64,000 bases of DNA, from positions 186,001 to 250,000 of the forward strand of contig JABCRI010000989.1 of NCBI GenBank assembly GCA_015143295.1, written 5' to 3'. Positions 34,330-48,600 of this stretch are shown here, piece by piece. Position numbers and translations under genes: made by a program. The first letter of the stretch is position 1. Every line of letters starts with the position of its first letter. The stretch is from Tetracentron sinense. Lineage: Eukaryota > Streptophyta > Magnoliopsida > Trochodendrales > Trochodendraceae. The notes beneath the pieces were generated by a model that saw only the letters and a list, made by a program, of their open reading frames with translations, was not told the DNA's origin and searched no databases.

Positions 34330-35881
34330 AAGAAGTGCCATTTGCATCCAGAGAAAAGAGGACTGCTAAGCATACTCACAATTCAAAAGGTTTCCATGCT
34401 CTCCCCTCTTTTGATAATAAAATAATTTTTGTGAGAGCTCACTTGTGAGTCCCCTCACATAGTCATTTGTTTTTTGTCTAAAAAGGGTGAGAGTATGAAA
34501 ATGTGAGTATTCATAGCATTTCTCAAGAGATAATTAATATATTCAAGTTGAGGTCAAAGAAACATTCCTAGAGAATTCCCTATAATAGAGAATGATGAGA
34601 TTCCCAAAAGAGTACTTCAATCCACAAAGGCAATGAGTTGTTAGATAAATAGGAATCCTACATGAAAAGTGTTGGATGTGGGACATATTAGTAATGTCTT
34701 TTGGCCACTGCATATGATTCTACTAACTTTTACATATCAACTTCTCTACTCCTTTTGAAGTTTTGAAAATTATTTTGTCATAGTTTTGGATAATGATATG
34801 TTTTAGGACATTCTTGTAGAAGGAATTTAGAGCTAATCAACATTGTTAGATAACTGCAACTTGGTTCTTTGTTGCACCAGTAAAACCCATATTACTTCTC
34901 ACTCCAAGCAAAATTGCAAGAATGCATGGTGCTCGAAGGCGAATTGGCCAACTTTGTTTAAGAAAATGCAACTTAATCATGATTATTATGTTAATATTAT
35001 GATGGATTTACATCCTCTCTTTTTTTTTTGGGTCTTTACAGTCACTTGGCTTCCATCCATCTTTTGAATTTTCAGTGAATTTTAGGTGTGTAATAATATA
35101 CTTCAGGGAGTCTTTCTTTCAATCTTCTTAGGCTAACTCCTTAGATGTTTAGGATATTCATTTCACTTCAACTCAAAAGTGTTTCTTGAGACAAATGAAT
35201 AAGACTGGAACTTGATATAGAGGTCCCAAGTCCCAACTTTAGGAGTTGGTATGGAATATTAAAATCAAAAGAGTAGTATGATTTATAAAATCAAGCATGA
35301 GGATAATGCAGTTGACCATTGTTTGAATCTTCAGGCAACAGTAATTTATGCTGAAACTAAAAGGTCCGAGACCCTCATAAAGAATATATTAACTTCACCG
35401 AGGCTGACCAATGGATGCTTTAAGTGAAAAGCGCTAGGTGTGAGGACCGTAACAAAAGGCAAAAAGCTCAGTCAAGCTCGAATTATGCCCACAGTGGACC
35501 AGATCAGGGAATCGCAGATGGGCATAGTCATCCAGCTATGACTATCCTTCCTTTCCTTTCCATGTGGCTCAACTTTATTTTACTTGTGCCTAGTATTACA
35601 CACGCGTGCTAAAGGCAAAAAAATCGCGCAGGTTCTTGTTAAGGACCACTACTGAGTGTAAACTTTTGCTTCTCCTTTTTGGTCTCTATTAGTTTAAACT
35701 TCATCTTTCTATGGTCAAAAACCTGAAAAGTTGACTCGATTTGAAAGGTAACTAGGTCGAGTAACTCAGAAAACTCGAAAAAAATTCAACCCGGTCCAAC
35801 TCCAAAAATATATATATGTATATAGACTAGTAATTTGCGCTATTGAGAAGAAGAATATATATACTATTCACTATTATCTCA
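34330..35881. other. Intergenic, no gene seen
   Basis: AT-rich sequence with no recognised coding region or delimited repeat. Confidence 0.5.
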
Positions 35882-36270
35882 AATGACTTTGGTGGTCTTT
35901 CTTCTAGCATGACAAAACACACTGATCTTGCAGCTAATTTATCTGGCTTAAGTCTATCAAAATGTAGAAGCCTAGATGAAGCTAGTCATATGCAGTCCTA
36001 GCTCCAACAATAATTTGATGATCAGCGTAATTTTGTGTTCAATATACCTACTGGTCATAACCAGTCCTAAAGAAGCAAGTCTGAAGCTGTAATGCCGTTG
36101 ATTCCTACATTAATCTATAATGATTTAACAAAGAAATATGAAATTGTGTCAAACATTAATGTTTCTAAGATAAGTTATATTATGATGGGAAAGTGAACTT
36201 GCCCAAACGAACATCTTCTACCAATTTGTACCCAAAAGTATATCTTGCTAGTTCCGAATTTCTGATTAAT
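35882..36270 (+). pseudogene. Decayed coding relic, possibly from a Pumilio-type gene
   Basis: A frame starting at 35882 reads NDFGGLSSSMTKHTDLAANL and SGLSLSKCRSLDEASHMQS, then LQQ and FDDQRNFVFNIPTGHNQS, then IYNDLTKKYEIVSNINVSKI. After a frame change near 36190 it reads VNLPKRTSSTNLYPKV. Stop codons lie within it (TAG after HMQS, TAA after LQQ and after HNQS). The low-complexity Ser/Asn/Gln-rich style recalls the N-terminal region upstream of the PUF repeats in plant Pumilio proteins, but this is from memory and no PUF repeat is present. It could be an exon fragment captured by a transposon or the remnant of a retrocopy. Confidence 0.35.
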
Positions 36271-36591
36271 ATTTGTAGAGTTTTATTATACTGTAAAGAC
36301 TAAGATGGCATTTGGTAACACTAATCTAAATATGTAGAGTTTATTTGAAAATTGAGCTTATTTAAACTTTAGATTATTAAGTTAAAAGTTAATTGGTTGT
36401 TTACATCTTTTTGAAATAGAGGTTTTACCCAATCCAAAGATAGAATTTCCAGGTGTATGAGATCGAGGTCCACAAGCGCATTCATGAAGTAAAAAGGGCC
36501 AAAAAGCCAATGTGTAACACTATACTCAAGGGTCAACCCCCACAGACCAGTTGCACCATGCTTTGACAACCATGTACCACTAGCTCACTAT

Positions 36592-37603
36592 TGATAGTCA
36601 CTTTTGTTAGTATGACGTGGAGAAGAAAATATTGACACAACCCGACCTTTCCGGGTGCACCATGAGTGCTGAAAATGATTAACAGTTTAGTTAATATACT
36701 CATTTGGTAGACCACTGTGTCTCGAGTATTTAATTATAAATGAACAATCATTAAAGTAGGCTAAATGCTTAAAATTATATCCTGAACAAGTGGGTCTTTG
36801 CACCTCGAGGGGATAAAAATGGTTAAGTAACTTGACCACGGACATTCGTAAAAGATGCTTATTATTATTTGTGGGTCATGGCACCTCAAACAAGTATGTG
36901 AAGCACTATTGTCAGACTATACTATCTTAGTAAATTACCAGTCGACTGTGGGTCATGGCACCTCGAGACATGGTAATAACTGTCGATTGTGGGTCACGGC
37001 ACCTCACGGCATATTAAATATTCGGGGAATAAAATGGGACTTGTGGTTTGGTGGTCATAGAGGATCACTGACAAAGGTAGGCACCTTCGCCCTTGCGTGC
37101 CCAGCAGCGAGACTGTAGAGCAGGGTGCTGCCTGTGTTAGCCCACTTAATGTACGAGAAAGTGTAAATGTTGCCATGGGCACCCGAGATAGAGACACTGG
37201 AAAATTCAGGATAAGATAAGGTTCACACCCGAGATATTGGATTTGATAACATTAATTTATTAGATAATGCTTATCATTTTCGCATATAAAGCGGTTTTAC
37301 CAAGTCTATAAATAGGGGACACTCCCTATGGAAAAAGCAGAACAATACTGGACTGAGATTCCGAACTAGGAACTCATATTCTCCAACTCGCTCTCCAATC
37401 GTGCTAAGACTGCTCTCAGTACTCTTCTCTCCTAAGTGTGCTCTACTGTCCTCCATTTCACAACCATTTATCTCCCCAAAACTGCTCCAGTCAGTACGGC
37501 CATACTCAAGTTTAGGCTGACTCGGTGATCATTTCCCGTACCCTCACCTCAATAGTGCTCACATGGCTGTCATGCTCGACACTCGCAAAATCCACCACTT
37601 ATA
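36592..37603 (+). repeat. 5' LTR of the Ty3/Tat element
   Basis: About 1012 bp, beginning TGATAGTCACTTTTG. A primer-binding-like TGGTGACTCTGTTGGGGA follows within a few bases. Confidence 0.88.
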
Positions 37604-40600
37604 TTTGGTGACTCTGTTGGGGAACTGATATAGCAGTTTTTGAAATATGAATTCAAACTAAGCACAGTCTGAGTCTATATGAAGGGAGACCGATGAAACC
37701 AGTCAATCGCACCAACCCATGGGTCTCGCAGCAGAACTTGTTTATGCCTTGACTCTTTTCTTGCAGTCGATGCAACAATAAATGATGAACTTCATGAAGG
37801 AGTTTAGATCTGGACTGGCGGGTCCTGATCCCGACAGAACCCCTAACGGTGACTGTGAGGGTGCCATCAATGGCGGTCAAAAAGACAGTCATCGTAAGCT
37901 GGAAGTCGAGGTCACTCCAAGAGCAGCATCAACCACTCCTGAGGTTCCCGTACAACCAAGGGGACTTCAAGCCTCAAAGACACCCGCTGATAGTTTTGTC
38001 ACAGCCGCTGATGTCGCGGCTATCCTGAAAAGACAAAAGACAAAAGTTTTCGACGATGGCTTCGACTTTGACTCAAGCCCGCCATACCCTGCTATCATTT
38101 TCGAAAAACCGTACCCAGAGGGCTACGTGATCCCCAACTTTCCCCAGTATAATGGGAAAGAAAAAAAATGCTCGAGAGCATGTAAAGCGTTTCATTGATG
38201 CACTAGGGATGCCTGCCAGCAATCATGAACTTCGCCTTCGTGAATTTTCTAGATCCCTCTCCGATCGCGCCTATACTTGGTATAGCGATCTCGCACCAAA
38301 CTCTATACGTTCCTGGATGATATGGTTGCAGAATTCACCAAGTAATTTTTCTTGGTTGAAGACAGAGTCTCCTTTGTCGATCTTAGCCGAGAAAGATAGG
38401 GAAATTCAGAAGGCCTTACAAATTATGTTAGACGCTTCCGAGAGCGTGCCTTCAACTGTCATGACCCGGTCTCTGAGGAGGCTTTGGTTCAGACCTACAT
38501 CAGCGGAATACTCCGAGAGTATAGAGTACACTTGGAAAATTTGTGCATCACAAGTTTTTCTCGCCTTCAAGAGGCTACCCGAAGCACCAGCGAGTCAGTA
38601 AAAACAAGTGAAAGGTCATGGCGATGGGAACCAAGGACTGGAAGACCACAATCCATGGCAACAGCTCCTCCAACAAAGAGGTCATCAAGATCAACATCAA
38701 CATCTCAAAAGAGACACTGAGGTGAAGGCACACCCGAAATTGATGAACCACCACCTTTCCCGGTGAACATGGACTTCATGATCGACCTATTTTATGAATG
38801 GCTACGTGACGGAACAATCCACCCACCAGTTCCAGGACGTCTCCCAAGTGTCGCTGACAAGAAAGAAGCCAACTACTGCATTTACCACCGTACTGTTAGA
38901 CACCCAACAAGCGAATGTTGGTCACTACGACGTTTCTTCCATAAGAAAGTCGCAGCAGGGGAGGTCCAACTGCCCGAAGGAAATACTTCTGTTCACAATG
39001 AGCATTTGCCTTCTCATAAAGGCAAGGAAAGGGCCACTATGGTGACTCATGTTCCAGCCTGCGAAGAAATGAAAGCAGATCCACCACTTCCAGAGTCTAC
39101 TCCGGCTAAATCACTTCTCAAGTCACTGATTGTGCAAAATTTCATGCTTCAAATGAGATTTGCTCATGCTGCACAATTGGATGTAGCGAAGGCAATGTCC
39201 ACCATTTCTGAGCAGCATGACGAGCAGTGTTTCACTGCTGATGCCGCAGTTCGTGAATCCGAAAAACGTCATCACTCAGTTCATTTAGCAGTAACCTTTT
39301 CAGATGCCAACATGATGGTTCCCCATACCGATCACAATTGACCTTTATATGTCACTACCCTACTAAATGGGATCGAGGTACGTCGTGCTTTTATAGACCC
39401 TGGCTCTTCCATCAATTTGTTGCCAATGACCACGGTCAAAAGCACGGAAATCTCACTACGCCGCATCACTTCGCAGTCTATTGAAGTTGTCGGGTTCGGT
39501 AATCAGTGCCAGTCCACTGTTGGTTATATTAACATCGATCTCCAAGTTGGCAGCTTGCATTCCACCACACGTTTTCTTGTGATCGACGCCGAGGTAAACT
39601 ATCATTGCCTTCTCGGACGCCCATGGATCCATCACCACTAAGTCACGCCATCAACTTTTCATCAATGTCTGAAATGGAGCAAAGGTGGAAAAAAATACCG
39701 GGTCTCTGCGACTGCGGTTCCCTTTGAGCATTCAAAAGCACACATTGCTGATGCCATTTTTTATGATGAATTTTCACCCAAAGGGGAAGTGGCTCCATCC
39801 CGACCCCATGTGTCTCTCATCGCTAAGGAAAAGAAAGATTGACGAACCCGCGACTTCAAAGTCTCGTGATGGGAAGTCTCAAGATCATCAAGGGGAGGAT
39901 AAGCACCACCAGCGCACACAGACACAATTTTCCACCAGTCGAAAAAATTGGATCCGAGTTCACCTCCCTGATGGAAGAACATCATACCATTTATGACGGT
40001 CAGGACTGTCAATGGCAAGAGCCGTCGCTGAAATCGAAGGTGCCATTGACTGCGACTATGATGCAGAGACCAGCTTGAAAAACGAAGGTACTAGTGTCAG
40101 TGAAGAAATTATGGAAGTCGAAGTAACAGAAGCACCAGAGCATATGCAAGATGACATCAAGGCAGTACAGGAAGAACTCGAGACCGTCAATTTAGGAAGT
40201 GAAGAGGAGAAAATGCCAGTACTTATAAGTTCAAAATTGTCCTCCAATGAGAGAAAATCATTATGTAATCTCCTTTTTGAAAATGAAGATGTTTTTGGTT
40301 GGTCGTATGAAGAGATGTCTGGCCTAGATGCCAACCTTGTCATGCACAAACTTAATATTGATCCTTCTGCATTCCCCATGAAGCAACCAGCACAGAACTT
40401 TCACCCGGAAATAATAGAACAGATAAAAGGGCAAAATTGAAAAATTGTTAAAGGCAGGTTTCATTAAACCCATACAACACCCAACATGGATCACTAACAT
40501 AGTACCAGTAAAGAAGAAAAATTTCCAAATCAGGTGTTGTGTCAATTTCAGAGACCTCAACAAAGCATGTCCCAAGGATGAATTTCCATTGCCAAACATG

Positions 40601-43600
40601 GATTCACTCATCGATGCAACGACAGGCCACGAGTTATCCTCCTTCATGGATGGCTATAGCGGATATAACCAAGTCAAGATGGCACCATTAGATGCCGAGA
40701 AACTTGCATCCCAGACACCTGTTGGAAACTTCTACTATACCATAATGTCTTTCGGCTTGAAGAACGCCGGAGCGACTTACCAGCGAGCCATGACGGTGAT
40801 CTTCCATGAAATGCTGCACAAAGAAGTCGAAGACTACATTGATGATATTGTCGTAAAATCTAAGCAAAGGGAAGAACATGAGGCAACTATAAGAAAAGTG
40901 TTCAAGAGGTGTCGCTAGTACAATCTCAAAATGAACCCTCTGAAATACGCTTTCGGGGTGACATCCGAAATTTTTTTGGGTTTTATCGTGCACAGATACG
41001 GAGTCGATGTCGACCCAGCCAAGACAAAAGTAGTATTGACAATGCCAGCGCCGTATGACTTAAAAGTCTCAAATTTTTTCTAGGAAGGATTTCGTACATA
41101 AGACGGTTCATTCCCGGATTGGCACAAGTAACATCACCTTTCTCTACACTATTGAAAAAAGCAATCAAGTTTGAATGGAGCGGAGAATGTGAAAATACCT
41201 TTTGAGAAGTCAAGAAAATTTTAAGTTCTACTAACACTATGATGGCACCAATAGCTGGAAAGACGCTGAAATTGTACTTAGCATCGACTGATACGGCAAT
41301 CGGAGCCCTCTTAGCACAAGACGACAAAGGAGAGGAAGAGCGACCAGTGTATTACATCAGTCGTGCTTTAAGAAATGCAGAGTTAAATTATCCTTGGATT
41401 GAAAAAGTTTGCATGTACTCATTTATGCCGTTCAAGAATTCCGTCATTACTTGCTTGCTCACAAGGTAATAGTACTAACAAAATCTGACCCTGTCAAATT
41501 TTTGTTGTCCAGACCTATATTATCAGGTCACGTCGCGAAATGGTTGCTCATTCTGTCAAAATTCGACATTCATTGTGAAACAATGAGATCCATCAAGGGA
41601 CAAGCAGTGGCAGATCTCGTCGTCGGTTTTTTCAGAGATGACAATAAAGAATTTTCAGAAGAAGTCCCAAGAGCTCTATCTGAAGTCACCTTCGCTAATC
41701 ATGCCGAAGGAGAATGGACCATGTTTTTCGACGGATCTAGAACTAGCAAGGGCTGCGGAGCAGGAATTGTGTTACAGGCACCTGACGGAGAAAAGATATC
41801 TATGTCATTCAAGTTGGATTTTGACTACTCCAACAACATGGCAGAGTATGAGGCTTTCCTCATAGGGTTGACAGTAGCAAAAGAACTCGGCATCCAAAAC
41901 GTCAAGGTCAAATGTGACTCTAACTTAGTAGTTAGACAAATGAATGGCAACTTCGCCCTCAAAGATTACGAATTGGCTGCACACAGGAACATAGCACAAC
42001 AATTGGAGGGTGCGTTTGAAAAGATTAGCTTCAATCACACAGGACGAACGGGTAACAAGCATGTCGATGCATTGGCTACTTTGGCTTCCAAGTTAGTCTT
42101 TGACAACGACGCTAAGAGTATCACTATCATACGACACATTGTCCTTGCCACTTGGAATGAGGTTTTCACTTCGAGAAAACCCGAAGAAAATGACTAGCGT
42201 GATCCAATTGAGACGGTTGTAAGAGGTGAAGGCTTGGAAAATTCACTGAAAACTCTTAAGAATTTCCTCCACCTCGACGAAACATTGTACTTTTGGGCAA
42301 CTGACGATGTACTCATGAGGTGCATCAGACAGAAGGAAGGACATAAATGCCTAATCGAAATACATGACAAGGTGTGCGGCCAAGGTCAACAGATTCCATT
42401 ATATCGACGTATCCAAAGGTTCGGCCTCTACTGGCCGGATATGGTAGCAGAAGCAAACACAGTACAAAGAAATTGTCAACATTGTCAAGCATCGTCGAAT
42501 CCAACAGAATGTTGCGTCACCGACCAAAGTGAGGACTAGAGGCACCCATACCTGGAATTTCTCAAAACAGAGAAACTTCCCATGGATAAGAAAGATGCAG
42601 CCAAGGTGCAAAGGAAGTCACAAAGATTCTTTATTTGCAGTAATGATTTATTTAGAAGAGGATTGGAAGGCATATCACTACGGTGCCTAGCTGGTAGTGA
42701 AATAGATATGGCTCTTTATGAAGCCCACGGCAGTGACTGTGGAAGCCATCAAGGGAAGAATAATTTGTATGTTAAGCTCCTCCATTTGGGTTACTATTGG
42801 CCCACTATGGAGGCCGACAATGCAAACTTTGTCAAATCTCGCTACCAATGTCAAGTTCAAGGAAACCTAATTCATGCTCCCGCCGTCGCACTACAACAGC
42901 TCAGCACTCCGTGGCCTTTCCATTCTTGGGTGCTCGACTTCATACGACCTATCAGCCCACCCTCAGAGGGATACATTTGGATTTTGGTCGCCACAGAGTA
43001 CTACACAAAATGGGTTGAAGCTATTCCACTAAAGCGTGCCACCGGGGAGTCGTCGCAAATTTCATGAAAGAAAATATCATTTGTCGATTCGGAGTTCCCC
43101 ACAGGATCATTTCTGACAATAGTACCCCTTTTGTCAACAAAAATGTTTGAGATTTACTCAAGTGATATCATGTCAAGCACATCAAATCTACCCTGTATTA
43201 TCCTAAAGGAAATGGCCAAGCCGAGACAATGAATAAAACTTTACTGAAAATTTTAAAGATGGAACACAAGAGGTAGAGCGAAAAGTTCATTCAAACATTA
43301 TGGGCATATCAAACTTCACCACGAGCGGCTATTGGGGTGTCACCTTTCGCCCTTGTGTACGGAGTCGAGGCAACTATCCCAATTGAACTAAAAATTTCGT
43401 CACCAAGGATCACCCTGAATGACGAAGATGATCCATCAAAGGTCGGAATGGCAAGGATACAAGAGTTAAAACTTATTGATGAAAGGCGACAGAAGGCTGC
43501 AGTGCATATGACGTTGTACCAGAAACGGGTTGCAAAAGCATATGATAAAATGGTCCGTGGAAGAATTCTCAAGGAAGGTGACCTTGTGCTTCAAGCCGCT

Positions 43601-44024
43601 ATTCATATCAGGAATAACAATTCAACCCCCAAGTTTCGCACCAAATTGGGAAGGGTCATACATAATACGACAAGTACAAGAGAGTGGGTATTGTCACCTA
43701 TCGGATCACGAAGGTTCTATTCTACATGACCCAGTTAATAGCAAGTGGCTAAAATTGTACTATGCGTGATTACAATAAAAGTTAGTTTTCATTCCTTCAA
43801 AAAGTTGAAAGTACAAATACTTTTTTTTTCCTGAATAAAAGCTATAGTTATAAATTTTCCCTCCCAAAAAATTGCCACGATAGGACGAAAATTCAAAATT
43901 TTAAAATATTTCAAAAGTTCAAAATATTTTTAAAAGTTCAAACTTTCCCTCCACCGTGCCACCACCCAAAAAAAAAATTTACGTGAAAGATAATTAATAT
44001 CTTCACGAACATAAGGGCTAATGT

Positions 44025-44976
44025 TGATAGTCACTTTTGTTAGTATGACGTGGAGAAGAAAATATTGACACAGCCCGACCTTTTCGGGTGCACCATGAGT
44101 GCTAAAAATGATTAACATTTTATTTTTAGTTAATATACTCATCTAGTAGGCCATTGCGTCTCGAGTATTTAATTATAAATGAACAATCATTAAAGTAGGC
44201 TAAACGCCTAAAATTATATCCTGAACAAGTGCGTCCTTGCACCTCGAGGGGATAAAAATGGTTAAGTAACTTAACCATGGACATTCGTAAAAGATGCTTA
44301 TTATTATTTGTGGGTCATGACACCTCAAACAAGTATATGAAGCACTATTGTCAGACTATGCTGTCTTAGTAAATTACCAGTCGACTGTGGGTTATGGCAC
44401 CTCGAGACATGGTGATAACTGTCGATTGTGGGTCATGGCACCTCACGACATATTACATATTCGGGGAATAAAATAGGACTTGTGGTTTGGTGGTCATAGA
44501 GGATCGCTGACAAAGGTAGGTACCTTCGCCCTTGCGTGCCCAGTAGCGAGACTACAGAGCAGGGTGCTGCCTGTGTCAGCCCATAAGATAAGGTTCACAC
44601 TCGAGATATCCAGATTTGATAACAATAATTTATTAGATAATGCTTATCATTTTCGGGTATAAAGCAGTTTTACCAAGTCTATAAATAAGGGACACTCCCT
44701 ATGGAAAAAGCAAAACAATACTAGACTGAGATTCCAAACTAGGAACTCATATTCTCCAACTCGCTCTCTAGTCGTGCTAAGACTGCTCTCGGTACTCTTC
44801 TCTCCTAAGTGTGCTCTACTGTCCCCTATTTTACAGCCATTTATCTCCCCAAAACTGCCCCAGTCAGTACGACCGTACTCAGGTTTAGGCTGACTCGGTG
44901 ATCATTCCTTATACCCTCACCTCAGAAGTGCTCACGTGGCTGTCCTGCTCGGCACTCGCAAAATCCACCACTTACA
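44025..44976 (+). repeat. 3' LTR of the Ty3/Tat element
   Basis: About 952 bp, shorter than its partner because of an internal deletion. It ends CCACCACTTACA. Confidence 0.88.
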
Positions 44977-45155
44977 TTCACATTAGCATAAAACCTACTC
45001 ATAAGATTACCCAGCGCGCACTATAACAGACAGAAGGCGATAAGAAGAGAAGCTTACTCTATCATGACAAGATAACATGAAGTGATCAGACCCTTGAGTT
45101 CTATTCCAAAAAGGATACTAAGAAGACATAATCAGAGACAAATGGCCAGAGACAA

Positions 45156-45295
45156 GTGAGGTTGTAAGTGTAAGGCTTATAGAGGTAATCAACAATCCTA
45201 GAAACACTAATAGGCAGAAAGTCGAGTGAGGTTGTAAGTGTAAGGCTTATAGAGGTAATCAACAATCCAAGAAACACTAATAGGCATAAAGTAAA
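45156..45295. repeat. 70-bp direct tandem duplication
   Basis: Two units begin GTGAGGTTGTAAGTGTAAGG at 45156 and 45226 and differ at only a few bases. They lie in the short gap between the Ty3 and copia elements, which holds no gene. Confidence 0.85.
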
Positions 45296-45409
45296 CGTGC
45301 GCACCTCGCACATCCCTTATCCTGAACCTATTCCCATGCTAATCTCTTGGATAAACTTTCCCTCTATTTGTAATTTTTTTTAATATAAAGTAAGTTAAAG
45401 GGTAATTAC

Positions 45410-45663
45410 TATTAAAGAAACTATACCCAATCAAGAGAAGCCAATCACGTAGAGCAAATCAAGGAGATTTGCTCTCCAACCAATATGCGGTCCTTCTTTA
45501 GTATCTTCCATTTCATTTTATTTAATATCTTCCATCTTATTTAGTTTCCTCCTTTATATTTCCTCTTTTGTATTGTCGTTCTTTATATATATACAATACA
45601 AGCATACCTTTCAACTCACGTTTTCAGTGAGAGAGAATACAGAATTGGCCTCTTTATTTCTTT
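45410..45663 (+). repeat. 5' LTR of the copia at 45410-50217
   Basis: About 254 bp, beginning TATTAAAGAAACTATACCC and ending just before the primer-binding site. Confidence 0.85.
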
Positions 45664-48600
45664 ATGGTATCAAAGTCGTCCCACAAAGCAACTGTGTGGT
45701 GATCTCTTCAACTTCGTCTCAAATGGCAGCTTCATCATTGATATCAAGGTATCCCTATCCCTCTACACTTAATGTGGGAAATTTTGTGTCGATTAAACTA
45801 ACTCAAAACAATTATCTATTGTGGCAAACCCAACTGCTGTCACTAATTGGGAGCCAAGATCTTTTTGGCTTCATTGATGGTGGAACCCCAATGCCGAGCC
45901 AAATGATTCCCTCTTCCGATGGAATGGAAAGGATGAAATCGTCAACCCAGACTATATGTCATGGGTAAAATCTGATCGACTTCTTAAGGCTTGGATCACC
46001 GGGACATTGTTAGAAGAATCTCTGAGTCTCGTTGTTGGTATCAAGACCTCTACTGAAGTTTGGAGATGTTTAGAGGATGCCTATGCAAGTAGTTTAAGGG
46101 CATTTGTTATGGGTTAACAGCCATTGGAAAACCTATACCAGATGAGAAAAAAGGTATTTTGGTTTTTAAATGGGTTTGGTCCTAAATATGAGAGTTTTTC
46201 TACTGCTATGCTTAAACCTCAAATCCCTTCATATTATGAAATTATACCCCTTCTCCAGAGTCATGAGATTAGAAATAAGTCTCATAACTTTGAAGAACAG
46301 ACCTATCCAAATCAAAATCAAGCCTTTGTTGGGCAACAAAGAAACTTTGGATATAAAAATAGATTTGGAAGAGGAAGAAATCAATCCTTTAACTCACGAG
46401 GCAGGGGGTTTATCCAAACTAGCCAAAATGGTCAACACAATAATGCAAGACGTGGTATGCCCCAAACACACCAAAATGGTGTATATCCTGTACAACATTA
46501 GAATCAAAGGCTTCAGGAAGATTCTTTAGTCCAACAACCATCTCAGACAATACCGAAAAAATGTCAAATTTGTGGGCGATTTGGCCATAATGCATTAAAG
46601 TGCTGGCACCGATTCAATCATACATATCAAGCAGAAGACATCCCTCAAGCCCTTGCAGCGGTAACAATTGCTGATTTTCAAGACTCAGAATGGTTCCCAG
46701 ATACCGATGCATCAACTCATATGACAGGAGATCCAGGTAAACTACAAAACCTACACCCCTACAGTGGCACAGATACAGTGATGGTTGGAAATGGTGAGCA
46801 GTTGATTATTTCTCATGTTGGTAATGCAAATATTGATGTTGGAACTCATCAGTTTAATATTTCTCATGTTCTTTCGGTACTTGAGATGACAAAATCTTTT
46901 ATCTATTAGCCAGTTCACAAAAGATTTTCCACGTATTTTTGAGTTCTCATCGGATGGTTTTCTAATTAAGGAAAGGAACACAGGGAGAATTTTGGCCAGT
47001 GGGAATAGAAAGGGAGGACTTTATGCACTTGAGGATGTGAAGCAAGGATTCTTCTCCAATCGGAATCAAAGAACATCTAAAGATTTGTGGCACCAACGAC
47101 TTGGACATCCTTAAAATAAATTAGTTCATTATTTATTTTCTAAACAGTTGATTAATGTTGATGCATGGAATAAACCACATTCAATCTGTAGTAGTTGTCA
47201 GATGGGGAAGAGTTGCAAACTTCCTTTTACTAATGTTGAGAAGACCTCTACAGAATTTTTATTTAAGATTCATTCACATTTATGGGGACCTGCTCCAAAT
47301 CCATCTAACCAAAATTTTCGATATTATGTGGTATTTGTTGATGATTATACTTGATTCTCCTGGATTTATCGTTTAAAAAGAAAATCTGAGTTTTTCTCTC
47401 CTTTTGTGACATTTCAGCGCCTAATTGAGAACATATTTGATAAGAGGATTGGAATTTTCCAATGTGATGGAGGTGGTGAGTTTGTAAAGAAAGAATTCCT
47501 CACTCATTTGAGTGACCATGGAATCCTGCAACAATTATCATGTTCGGGAACCCCCAAACAAAATGGTGTAGCCGAAAGAAAACATCAAAATATTGTTGAA
47601 TTGAGACTTACAATGATGTTTCATGCTAATATCCCCAAACGATTTTGGGTTGAAGCCTTTCACACTGCAGTTTTTGTTATCAATAGGCTTCCTTCTAAGC
47701 AGCTTAAAATGGATTCACCATACTCCCTTGTATTTGGCCGATTGCCAAACTATTCCTCCTTTCGGGTCTTCGATTGCAGATGTTTTCCATATCTTTGGAA
47801 TTATGCTGAAAATAAATTCAGTCCATGTTCTCTCCCATGTGTATTTCTGGGATACAGTATTCAACATAAGGGTTATAGATGTCTGCATCCACCTACCGGA
47901 CGGGTCTATATATCTAGGCATGTTGTATTTGATGAAAATATCCATCCATTCTCTAATCCTAACTCTCTATTTTGACAATGCTTCGGTTCAAGGGGAGCTA
48001 TCTACTTATGCAGACTGGTCTGACTGTTATGAACAACATCCCTCTTCTTCGAATGCATCACCTACGCATCAACCTCCTATACGAGATGCTCATGATGTGA
48101 TTAATCCCTCATATGAGGTTCTTACCCCTTCTCATGCATCTCTTCAAGAGGATAATGCTACTACCATCACTCAAATGCAGTCGGACACTCCAATGGAGTC
48201 AAACATCACTGATTCTGATATTTCTAGAGGGGATGACATACTAACCTTGGAAGAAGATCAAGATACCCTCAATACTGTTTACCCTACCTCACCATCTTCT
48301 ATTCCAGAACTGAGCTCTCATCATCATCCTATAACTACAAGAACTCAAGATGGTACAAGATGACCTCGAGTGCTATCGTCCTTAACTGCTCTCACAGGAG
48401 ATTTTTCAATAGATCCATTCCTATTGAACCAAAGACCATCAAGTCTGCCTTGGCTCATCCAGGATGGCATCATGCAATGGACGATGAAATTACAGCTCTA
48501 CATACTAATGACACCTGGGAATTGGTTCCACGCCTCCCAGGTATGAATATAGTTGGGTGTCGTTGGGTTTATAAGACAAAGCTACAAGCTAATGGTAGCT

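Larger units (their letters stand above)
36592..44976 (+). mobile_element. Ty3 (gypsy) retrotransposon, Tat lineage, both LTRs present
   Basis: LTRs are at 36592-37603 and 44025-44976, about 95% alike by eye, with one deletion of about 65 bp in the right copy. Parts in order on the + strand are gag (about 37780-38600), an aspartic protease block with DPGSS (about 39390-39640), reverse transcriptase (about 40250-40980), RNase H (about 41240-41580), a second RNase H-like domain (about 41710-42100, MFFDGS and NNMAEYEAFL) and integrase (about 42250-43770). The second RNase H marks the Tat lineage (Ogre/Retand kin). The element is full length but broken in around ten places. Insertion is moderately old. 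No clear target duplication is seen. Confidence 0.9.

Noticed and set aside
45101-45313. Membrane-protein-like 70-codon frame on the - strand
   Set aside because: The apparent repeat in the peptide is simply the 70-bp DNA duplication read in frame.
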